Assembly (NCBI GenBank): GCA_015487825.1
Contig: WFOZ01000033.1
Coordinates: 1 to 6,488, forward strand
Reading direction: 5' to 3'
Source of the DNA: Planctomycetaceae bacterium
Lineage (GTDB): Bacteria > Planctomycetota > Planctomycetia > Planctomycetales > Planctomycetaceae
DNA length: 6,488 nucleotides
The position numbers were made by a program, and so were the translations under genes. The notes beneath the pieces were generated by a model that ran no database searches, was not told the origin of the DNA, and saw only the letters and a list, made by a program, of their open reading frames with translations. Below are positions 1 to 4,682 of the stretch, one piece after another (within the stretch, counting starts at the first letter, position 1; every line of letters starts with the position of its first letter).

Positions 1-203
1 GAATTAAATTAGATATTGGCTATCGAATTGATTTGCTTGTGATGAATCAGGTTGTTGTTGAGATCAAAGCTGTTGAAAAAGTCTTGTCCGTTCATGAGGC
101 TCAATTGATGACCTATATGAAACTCAGCGGTAAATTACTGGGCTTGTTACTTAACTTTAATGTACCGGTACTCAAGGATGGGATTACTCGCCGGGTTCTT
201 TGA
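1..203 (+). CDS. GxxExxY-type protein, 3' end only (PD-(D/E)XK nuclease fold)
   Basis: Only the last 66 complete codons are inside the window; the reading frame begins at base 3 and stops with TGA at 201-203. The visible part reads GYRIDLLV, then [18 protein letters not shown], then a C-terminal [20 protein letters not shown]. This is the C-terminal half of the family NCBI calls GxxExxY protein, usually about 120-130 residues; the naming motif would lie upstream of the window. The D of RIDLLV and the ExK of VEIKA have the spacing of the acidic and lysine residues of a PD-(D/E)XK nuclease core, so the nuclease fold is plausible, but the biological role of the family is not established. It stops 13 bp before the left arm of an inverted repeat that encloses the next gene. 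Family assignment is from recognised sequence pattern; activity is inference. Confidence 0.8.
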   Translation, partial: IKLDIGYRIDLLVMNQVVVEIKAVEKVLSVHEAQLMTYMKLSGKLLGLLLNFNVPVLKDGITRRVL

Positions 204-216
204 TGAATGAAATTAG

Positions 217-248
217 GATTAACCACGGAGACACAGAGGTCACGGAGA
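217..248 (+). repeat. Left arm of 32-bp inverted repeat around the HNH gene
   Basis: This arm contains accacggagacacagagg followed by tcacggaga. Its reverse complement recurs at 1048-1079 with one difference: G at 227 faces T at 1069. It ends one base before the ATG at 250. It contains purine-rich GAGG (236-239) and GGAG (244-247) that could serve as the ribosome binding site. Within the arm the unit cacggaga/cacagagg is itself degenerate and repetitive, and the first HNH codons (aacacagagacccgg) look like a further decayed unit. I recall similar 'accacggagacacagag' repeats as dispersed intergenic sequence in planctomycete and related genomes; copy number here cannot be seen. Confidence 0.92.
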
Positions 249-249
249 G

Positions 250-1047
250 ATGAATAAACACAGAGACCCGGAAAGAAGAAATAGAAGGATAGAAGACTAC
301 CCCAAGCGGTGTATGTTTTGTGCAAAAGAAATTCCTGACGATGAATTTTCTCGCGAGCATTCTCCTCCGAAATGTTTTTACGAGAAATTACTTCGAAATG
401 ATGTTGACCTTAAAGGTTTGGAACTTCCCGCCCATAAGAATTGCAATAACAGTTTCTCTGGCGATAATGAATATGTTCGCAATATTCTAGCAGGAGTCTT
501 AGGTGCAGAAAATTCATCAGGAGCCAAAGCTCTCGTGAATGGGGTTATCCCCATTTTTATGAAAAACAGCACCCCTAAAAAACTTGAGGCTACATATAAA
601 AAAGTAAAGCTCCGACCAGCTTATTCAAACTCAGGGATCTTCTTGGGGAACAAACCATCAATCGAAGTGGAGTGGTCACGTATTGAACGAGTTCTTTTTA
701 ATATGATAAAGGGAATTTATTACAAGGTTTCAATGCAGCCAATGCCTACAAATTTCCATCTCTTGGTACTAGATGCTTCAGTTCTTCCTTCAGAGGTAGT
801 GCATCACGATGTTGAGCAAATGGTTCACTGGCAATCGATAAAGGGAGATCCAGAAGTTTTTCGTTGTCGTTATAAAATCCAACGAAATAATACTGAGGCT
901 ATTTTCTTAATTAATTTGTTTAACTATTTTTATTTTTGGGGAGAAGCACTTTCTCCCGAAGCTCTGAAAAAGTATCAGAATAAAGAATTATTCAAACCTT
1001 CATCTCCTAAATCTAAAATATTGGTCCCCTATTACTTAGCTTATTAA
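250..1047 (+). CDS. HNH-endonuclease-like protein, 265 aa, inside inverted repeat
   Basis: The N-terminal region carries an HNH-type zinc/nuclease signature: CxxC at C21-C24, FSREHSPPK at 33-41 with the candidate catalytic H37, and [14 protein letters not shown] at 62-75, where H62, C65 and N66 occupy the usual distal metal and asparagine positions. This EH..PPK ... CN.SFS.D.EY arrangement occurs in a widespread group of uncharacterised bacterial HNH proteins. Residues from about 80 to 265 form a larger domain I do not recognise; there is no signal peptide or membrane segment. Likely a cytoplasmic, DNA- or RNA-cutting enzyme, but the target is unknown. The ATG at 250 is the only usable start: the frame is open back to a TAA at 220-222 without ATG, GTG or TTG, and the next ATG splits the CxxC motif. 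Codon use is more A/T-rich than in nrdB, consistent with transfer. Defence, homing and repeat-associated mobility are all possible roles. Confidence 0.75.
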   Translation: MNKHRDPERRNRRIEDYPKRCMFCAKEIPDDEFSREHSPPKCFYEKLLRNDVDLKGLELPAHKNCNNSFSGDNEYVRNILAGVLGAENSSGAKALVNGVIPIFMKNSTPKKLEATYKKVKLRPAYSNSGIFLGNKPSIEVEWSRIERVLFNMIKGIYYKVSMQPMPTNFHLLVLDASVLPSEVVHHDVEQMVHWQSIKGDPEVFRCRYKIQRNNTEAIFLINLFNYFYFWGEALSPEALKKYQNKELFKPSSPKSKILVPYYLAY

Positions 1048-1079
1048 TCTCCGTGACCTCTGTGTCTCTGTGGTTAATC
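1048..1079 (-). repeat. Right arm of 32-bp inverted repeat around the HNH gene
   Basis: It begins directly after the TAA of the HNH gene (1045-1047) and is the reverse complement of 217-248 at 31 of 32 positions. Because the single difference is G227 opposite T1069, a plus-strand transcript could pair over all 32 positions (one G-U pair), closing a loop of about 800 nt. The arm lies 51 bp upstream of the nrdB start codon, so any nrdB promoter must lie in or across this element or in the short A/T-rich gap after it. Confidence 0.92.
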
Positions 1080-1115
1080 AAAAAATTATATCATTTAACG
1101 CCTTCTCACCTACTT

Positions 1116-1123
1116 AAAAGGAG
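1116..1123 (+). promoter_or_regulatory. Ribosome binding site that fixes the nrdB start
   Basis: AAAAGGAG lies 7 nt before the ATG at 1131. It decides against the longer in-frame reading that would begin at 1053, which starts inside the inverted repeat and would add 26 residues unlike any NrdB N-terminus. Confidence 0.88.
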
Positions 1124-1130
1124 TTCAAAT

Positions 1131-2189
1131 ATGTCACTTTCAGTTCAGGAACAACAATTACAAAACACCCCAACCGGACGTTTCAAAGCTAGTGATAAGC
1201 GGCTTGTGAATTGTGCTCAGGTTGATGTGAATCAGTTGATGCCGTTGAAGTATCACTGGGCCTGGGAGCATTATATTAATGGGTGTGCGAATCATTGGAT
1301 GCCGACGGAGGTGCCGATGACCAAGGATATTGAACTTTGGAAGTCGGATAAACTTTCTGCAGATGAGCGTCGGGTGATCATGCGGAATCTGGGGTTCTTT
1401 TCGACGGCAGAATCGCTGGTGGCCAATAATATTGTGCTGGCGATTTACAAGCATATTACGAATGCGGAATGTCGGCAGTATCTGCTTCGTCAGGCATTTG
1501 AAGAAGCGGTTCACTCACACACTTTTTTGTATATTGTTGACAGCTTGGGGCTGGATGAGAGTGAAGTTTTCAATATGTATCACGAAATTCCTTCGATTAC
1601 ACAGAAGGATGAATTCGAGATGAAGTTGACTGCTGATATCCTCAGCGACAATTTCGATACCAGTACCACCGAGGGGCTGCAGACGTTTCTGCGAAATCTG
1701 ATTGGCTACTACATTATTCTGGAAGGGATATTCTTCTACTCCGGTTTTGTGATGATCCTTTCGTTCCATCGGCGTAACCTGATGACCGGAATCGGCGAGC
1801 AGTTCCAGTATATTCTACGGGATGAAACGATCCACCTGAATTTTGGAATTGATCTGATCAACGGTATCAAAGCGGAAAATCCGGAAGTCTGGACTCCCGA
1901 ATTTCAGCAGGAGATTATGGATCTGATTCTGCAATCTGTCGATCTGGAAATTGCTTATGCTAGTGACTGCCTGCCTCGCGGGGTAATGGGCCTGAATGAG
2001 CAGTTGTTCCGCGATTATGCCCAACACATTACGGACCGACGTTTGGAACGAATCGGCTTGCCGACACAGTTTAACTCCAACAATCCGTTCCCGTGGATGA
2101 GCGAAACGATGGATCTTTCCAAAGAAAAGAACTTCTTTGAAACTCGCGTTACCGAGTATCAAACCGGTGGTACTTTAACCTGGGATTGA
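1131..2189 (+). CDS. nrdB: Ribonucleotide reductase small (beta) subunit, class Ic type
   Basis: This is the radical-cofactor subunit of class I ribonucleotide reductase, which with NrdA converts ribonucleoside diphosphates to deoxynucleotides in the cytoplasm. The 352-residue length is normal. Dimetal ligands are visible at E94 (FFSTAESL), E125 and H128 (FEEAVHSH), E198 (IILEGIFF), E232 and H235 (RDETIH). The position of the E. coli radical tyrosine (Y122) is F132. Aligned from memory with the Chlamydia trachomatis enzyme, all ligands fit with a constant +5 offset (E89, E120, H123, F127, E193, E227, H230), as do the relay residues W56, Y134 and Y227 and the C-terminal Y343. This indicates a class Ic Mn(IV)/Fe(III) cofactor. 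nrdA is not nearby, so the gene is transcribed apart from its partner. It has its own RBS and a strong downstream terminator. I see no convincing NrdR boxes in the short upstream gap. Confidence 0.97.
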   Translation: MSLSVQEQQLQNTPTGRFKASDKRLVNCAQVDVNQLMPLKYHWAWEHYINGCANHWMPTEVPMTKDIELWKSDKLSADERRVIMRNLGFFSTAESLVANNIVLAIYKHITNAECRQYLLRQAFEEAVHSHTFLYIVDSLGLDESEVFNMYHEIPSITQKDEFEMKLTADILSDNFDTSTTEGLQTFLRNLIGYYIILEGIFFYSGFVMILSFHRRNLMTGIGEQFQYILRDETIHLNFGIDLINGIKAENPEVWTPEFQQEIMDLILQSVDLEIAYASDCLPRGVMGLNEQLFRDYAQHITDRRLERIGLPTQFNSNNPFPWMSETMDLSKEKNFFETRVTEYQTGGTLTWD

Positions 2190-2205
2190 GTCATTTCTTT
2201 CGATG

Positions 2206-2230
2206 CCCGGGGGCGTTGAACATCCCCGGG
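2206..2230 (+). terminator. G/C hairpin just after nrdB
   Basis: CCCGGGG (2206-2212) pairs with CCCCGGG (2224-2230) across an 11-nt loop, starting 16 bp after the nrdB stop codon. The following sequence (ttacttta) has only a weak T-run, so it may be an mRNA 3'-end-protecting hairpin or a secondary terminator rather than the main stop. Confidence 0.5.
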
Positions 2231-2272
2231 TTACTTTACTGCAGCGTTTGCGACTGCAAATGATATAAGCAG

Positions 2273-2309
2273 ACGAGCCGAGGATTAGCATCCCCGGCTC
2301 GTTTTTTTT
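2273..2309 (+). terminator. Strong intrinsic terminator of nrdB
   Basis: ACGAGCCG (2273-2280) pairs with CGGCTCGT (2295-2302). After one A-C mismatch there are four more inner pairs (GGAT/ATCC) around a TAGC loop, followed by eight T residues (2302-2309). The T-run overlaps the stop codon of the convergent gene at 2308-2310. Confidence 0.93.
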
Positions 2310-3324
2310 AGTCTTTGTATGGCACTTCGATCACTTTTGGCTGAGGATCGAAAGTACACAGCCACTGTCCATCCTGACTGGGGAGAATATACGGTTCAGC
2401 ATGCAACGTCCGTTTTCCGGTTACAGGGTCCTGCTTCCACTTGGCAGAAAACTTCTGGGAAATTTGTCGGATTCTCGGATCATCCTTACTGTTAAAACTG
2501 CCCACGGTCACGATTGATTTTTTGCGATCATGAAAAATATAGGCCTCTATATTTTCTCGTTCCCGTAATGTCCGCATTACTTGCCAGGCTTTATCAGCTG
2601 CAACTTCAAGCCCGAAGCCGGTGCCAAGCTTCTTGTTCGAATTTGCCCCTTTTCGCCCAGCTACCTGCGTTACGGAATTCCCGTAAAATGAAGCGACCAC
2701 AACAGTGTACTTGCCGGGATTATCAAGCAGTGAGTATTCGTAGTGAGAATTGAAGCGGATGACATCGGGATCACGTTTCCGCTTCATTGCCTCTTCCGGA
2801 CTGAGCATCGGGTTGATTGTCAGAAAGGCACCGCTTAATGGTCCCGGCTGACCGGGAGTTTTCTTGTAGATGCCATCCCCTTTGAGACATTTGGGATCAT
2901 ACTTTTTTACCCAGGCCAAAGTTCTTTTTGCAAGTTGCTTTTTTTCTTCCGGCGAGTTGTAATTTCCTGCAAGAACACAAATTTCCTTATCGAGAAAATA
3001 AGTTCGCTTCTCTTTCTGATGACGGCGGTTGATCGTCTGGATCGATTCGGTTTTCTCATCTCGCCAGAACGTGTAAGCGGGAATTCCTTTTTTACGCAGT
3101 TCGAGAACGAGTGATTGAGCTGCTTCTTCCGGTCCCATTCCTTCCGATTTCATATCTTCGGGTGGTTCGCTGAAGACTGCGACCATGACCATCCAGGGAC
3201 CATGTTTTTTGGTCAGGAAGTATTCCTTTCCCTGGATCGCTTCAATTTTTCCTGCCCGACTCTGTTCGGGAACCAGCAGACTGATTGTGATTGCAATCAG
3301 AAATATTTTAACCAGAATACGCAT
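2308..3324 (-). CDS. Exported protein with two SPOR-like units, 338 aa
   Basis: The function is unknown. Residues 1-24 form a Sec signal peptide (basic start, hydrophobic core LVKIFLIAITISLLV, likely cleavage after SRA). The mature protein is basic and contains two related units. Unit 1 (about 42-144) runs from GPWMVMVAVF through EEAAQSLVLELRKKGIPAYTF to VLAGNYNSPEE and ends WVKKYDP. Unit 2 (about 203-300) runs from GKYTVVVASF through AADKAWQVMRTLRERENIEAYIFHD to VTVGSFNSKDD and ends KWKQDP. The order strand, helix, 'AY' strand, then V-x-V/A-G-S/N-F resembles the SPOR peptidoglycan-binding fold, although true SPOR homology is not proved. I recall AYEFHDR..VTVGSF proteins as common in planctomycetes. 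A linker with PGQPGPLSGAF joins the units. GGAG lies 6 nt before the ATG at 3324. A role at the cell envelope is an inference from the signal peptide and fold. Confidence 0.82.
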   Translation of the reverse strand: MRILVKIFLIAITISLLVPEQSRAGKIEAIQGKEYFLTKKHGPWMVMVAVFSEPPEDMKSEGMGPEEAAQSLVLELRKKGIPAYTFWRDEKTESIQTINRRHQKEKRTYFLDKEICVLAGNYNSPEEKKQLAKRTLAWVKKYDPKCLKGDGIYKKTPGQPGPLSGAFLTINPMLSPEEAMKRKRDPDVIRFNSHYEYSLLDNPGKYTVVVASFYGNSVTQVAGRKGANSNKKLGTGFGLEVAADKAWQVMRTLRERENIEAYIFHDRKKSIVTVGSFNSKDDPRIRQISQKFSAKWKQDPVTGKRTLHAEPYILPSQDGQWLCTFDPQPKVIEVPYKD

Positions 3325-3443
3325 AAGAGACTCCGTTGCTTAATTGCGCAGAGGATGCAAAGGTATCAGGCCAGTTCCGCACGATGGGCTCTGTGAGTGA
3401 TACTTTATTGGGAATGGGAGGTTTTTTGATGAGGAGATCTGAA

Positions 3444-3466
3444 ACAGGCAGTAGAAAACCGCCTGT
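3444..3466 (-). terminator. Possible weak terminator after rph
   Basis: ACAGGC (3444-3449) and GCCTGT (3461-3466) form a perfect 6-bp stem with an 11-nt loop, 28 bp downstream of the rph stop on the minus strand. The minus-strand sequence after it begins TTTC, a poor U-tract, so termination would be partial. The rest of the 169-bp gap between rph and the exported-protein gene (3325-3493) shows no gene; the promoter of the latter gene should lie there, but I cannot pick it out reliably. Confidence 0.4.
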
Positions 3467-3493
3467 CGGTGGGGAGGTATATCAACTTGAGCG

Positions 3494-4234
3494 TTATTCG
3501 TCCAGAGGCCATGTTTTTCCAAGAATTTCTCGTTGAATTGATGTCAATTCTACAATTCCCTTCTCCGCCAGCGTTAGTTGCTGGTCAAGTTGCGAGCGAG
3601 AGAACGTCTTTTGCTCAGCTGTTCCCTGTATTTCAACAAAGTGGCCCTGTCCGTTCATCACCACATTCAAATCGACTTCTGCGGTGCTGTCTTCAGAATA
3701 ATCGAGATCGAGCAGCGGTTCGCCATTACAGATTCCAACACTCACTGCGGCAATGCTTCCCAACAAAATTTTTGAAGGGTCACACTGTTCACCTTGACCT
3801 TTCAGCCAGTTGAGGGCATCAACAAGGGCGATAAATCCGCCGGTGATGCCGAGCGTTCGTGTTCCGCCGTCTGCTTCTAAAACGTCACAATCAATGGTGA
3901 TAGTTCGTGGCCCCAGTGCTTCAAAATCAACCACGGCCCGTAAAGATCGTCCGATTAACCGCTGAATTTCCGAAGATCGTCCATCAATCTTGCCCCGTTC
4001 GCGTCGTTTTCTAGGAACGGTACTGCCGGGCAGCATGCTGTATTCTGCTGTGACCCAGCCGGTCGGATTTTCCTCGTGCTTTTTCCAGGGAGGAACGCCT
4101 TCTTCAATACTTGCGGTACATAGTAGTGTCGTTCGCCCCGCTTTAATGTAAATTGAACCAGGGCTTGAAGCGGTAAATTCGCGTTGAACTGAAATCGGGC
4201 GTAACTGATTCGATTCTCGACCGTCTTGTCTCAT
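3494..4234 (-). CDS. rph: Ribonuclease PH
   Basis: A phosphorolytic 3'-to-5' exoribonuclease that trims tRNA 3' ends, releasing nucleoside diphosphates; the family works as a ring-shaped hexamer in the cytoplasm. The 246 residues span the whole family length (238 in E. coli). Visible signatures are RQDGR at 2-6, [14 protein letters not shown] at 59-72, [22 protein letters not shown] at 78-99 containing the conserved R86, the phosphate-binding loop DGGTRT at 122-127 with R126, and the acidic LDLDYSEDS at 175-183 of the metal site. The C-terminus [17 protein letters not shown] is also typical. The ATG at 4234 follows AAAGGA (4245-4250) by about 10 nt, a slightly long spacing, but no other start fits. 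It diverges from the permease gene, and a small palindrome sits just upstream of its ribosome binding site. rdgB, its common partner elsewhere, is not present here. Confidence 0.97.
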   Translation of the reverse strand: MRQDGRESNQLRPISVQREFTASSPGSIYIKAGRTTLLCTASIEEGVPPWKKHEENPTGWVTAEYSMLPGSTVPRKRRERGKIDGRSSEIQRLIGRSLRAVVDFEALGPRTITIDCDVLEADGGTRTLGITGGFIALVDALNWLKGQGEQCDPSKILLGSIAAVSVGICNGEPLLDLDYSEDSTAEVDLNVVMNGQGHFVEIQGTAEQKTFSRSQLDQQLTLAEKGIVELTSIQREILGKTWPLDE

Positions 4235-4252
4235 TATTCAGATATCCTTTTG

Positions 4253-4270
4253 CTGCAATATATTTTGCAG
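4253..4270 (-). promoter_or_regulatory. Palindrome just upstream of the rph ribosome binding site
   Basis: CTGCAA (4253-4258) and TTGCAG (4265-4270) form a perfect inverted repeat around TATATT. It directly precedes the AAAAGG of the rph ribosome binding site (4246-4251). It could be a small 5'-leader hairpin or an operator; its function is not shown. Confidence 0.35.
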
Positions 4271-4324
4271 AACAACCGTAGAGTCTGCCATGATGAACCA
4301 TGCTGAGGATTCGAAGCCTCTATA

Positions 4325-4359
4325 TTACGAACGGTAAAAGTTTGCGAACGGTTCGCAAA
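4325..4359. promoter_or_regulatory. Two tandem operator-like palindromes with a shared CGAACGGT core
   Basis: Site 1 is TTAC-GAACG-GTAA (4325-4337). Site 2 is TTTGCGAA-CGG-TTCGCAAA (4341-4359), a perfect 8-bp inverted repeat. Both contain CGAACGGT (4328-4335 and 4345-4352), 17 bp apart; their centres are 19 bp apart. This is the layout expected for cooperative binding of a dimeric repressor or activator, controlling rph, the permease gene or both. The regulator is unknown. Confidence 0.5.
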
Positions 4360-4395
4360 TTATAGAAAAATATCAGGTAACTATTCAGCGTTGGT

Positions 4396-4472
4396 GTAGG
4401 GTCCGCTATTGCGGACCACGATGGGAAGTGGAGCCTCCTATTTCTACGGTGGTCTGCAATAGTGGACCCTAC
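4396..4472. repeat. REP-doublet-like intergenic hairpin element
   Basis: Arms of 24 bp at 4396-4419 and 4449-4472 are inverted copies with two differences. The left arm contains an internal perfect palindrome, GGTCCGC-TATT-GCGGACC (4400-4417); the right arm carries the matching but decayed GGTCTGC-AATA-GTGGACC. Two palindromic units in inverted orientation around a 29-nt spacer resemble a REP doublet (BIME) or a small MITE. Both arm differences are G opposite T (G4405/T4463, G4413/T4455), so a plus-strand RNA would pair fully. I recall 'tagggtccgc..gcggacc' as a repeated intergenic sequence in planctomycete genomes, which cannot be checked here. Confidence 0.8.
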
Positions 4473-4486
4473 CCTGGTTGGTTAGC

Positions 4487-4514
4487 CTGAAAGCAATTTA
4501 GAAATTGATTTCAG
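4487..4514. promoter_or_regulatory. 28-bp near-perfect palindrome
   Basis: CTGAAA-g-CAATTT at 4487-4499 is mirrored by AAATTG-a-TTTCAG at 4502-4514, with one mismatched pair and a 2-base centre. It is A/T-rich, has no T-run and lies 168 bp before the permease start, so it fits a large operator or cruciform-forming site better than a terminator. It starts 14 bp after the REP-like element and could alternatively be part of it. Confidence 0.45.
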
Positions 4515-4564
4515 ACCTTAACCTGAACGCAATACAGCGTCAAGAGCCGACTATTTTCGCTCTG

Positions 4565-4588
4565 GTTGCAACGATAACTTAGTTGCAA
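4565..4588. promoter_or_regulatory. Two GTTGCAA direct repeats
   Basis: GTTGCAA occurs at 4565-4571 and 4582-4588, 17 bp apart, the same spacing as the CGAACGGT cores upstream. TTGCAA is self-complementary, so each is a half-turn palindrome. A weak candidate binding site ahead of the permease gene; chance occurrence is quite possible. Confidence 0.25.
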
Positions 4589-4682
4589 ATGACCGGGAGC
4601 ATGACTAGCATGCATGGTTAAAAACATGTCAATGTCTTATTGCTCACATAAATCATCGAGAATTCATTAGGATCAGCAACGC

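Larger units (their letters stand above)
217..1079 (+). mobile_element. Putative repeat-bounded single-gene cassette
   Basis: An 863-bp unit is made of a 32-bp inverted repeat at each end and one ORF that fills the space between: the start codon is one base inside the left arm and the stop codon abuts the right arm. The inside is visibly richer in A/T than nrdB next to it. There is no transposase and no clean target duplication; both flanks are A/T-rich and share only the short string aaatta (210-215 and 1083-1088), which is not flush with the arms. It could be a non-autonomous mobile element, a cassette moved by recombination between dispersed repeats, or a gene whose ends happen to coincide with two copies of an abundant repeat. 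Mobility is inference. Confidence 0.4.
4235..4682. other. Gene-free divergent control region between rph and the permease gene
   Basis: No credible coding sequence is present in these 448 bases. The region carries at least five separate palindromic or repeated structures, listed individually, which is dense for an intergenic spacer. Promoters for rph (leftward) and the permease gene (rightward) must lie here; no -35/-10 pair stands out enough to assign. The ribosome binding site of the permease gene is AGGA at 4669-4672. Confidence 0.7.

Noticed and set aside
217..1079. CRISPR repeat pair or integron attC sites
   Set aside because: Only two copies, in inverted orientation and about 800 bp apart with a gene between them; no array, spacers, cas genes or integrase.
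1..1079. Complete defence system made of the GxxExxY and HNH genes
   Set aside because: No methyltransferase, ATPase, helicase or sensor partner is visible, the first gene is cut by the window, and the HNH gene is separately framed by repeats.
201..1090. Target-site duplication flanking the HNH cassette
   Set aside because: Only aaatta is shared (210-215 and 1083-1088); it is not flush with the arms and is expected by chance in A/T-rich DNA.
1053..1130. Longer nrdB start at 1053
   Set aside because: The extra 26 codons begin inside the inverted repeat and lack a ribosome binding site; AAAAGGAG sits correctly before ATG 1131, which gives the normal NrdB N-terminus.
1158..2162. Open frames antisense to nrdB (1158-1514, 1515-1769, 1815-2162)
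   Set aside because: They mirror the codon structure of a strongly conserved gene and show no recognisable protein features of their own.
3115..3536. Plus-strand open frames overlapping the exported-protein gene and the rph 3' end
   Set aside because: They overlap well-supported minus-strand genes, have no domain features, and the GGGAGG before ATG 3429 leads only to a short overlap with rph.
3469..3813. Plus-strand open frame antisense to rph
   Set aside because: Shadow of the RNase PH coding sequence.
4601..4616. Repeated GCATG strings (atgactagcatgcatg) as a regulatory site
   Set aside because: Short, overlapping and low in information; likely chance.
4640..4668. Sigma-70-like promoter for the permease gene (TTGCTC ... 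TTCATT, 17-bp spacing)
   Set aside because: The -10 match is only about half the consensus and the gap before the start codon is very short; not supportable by eye.
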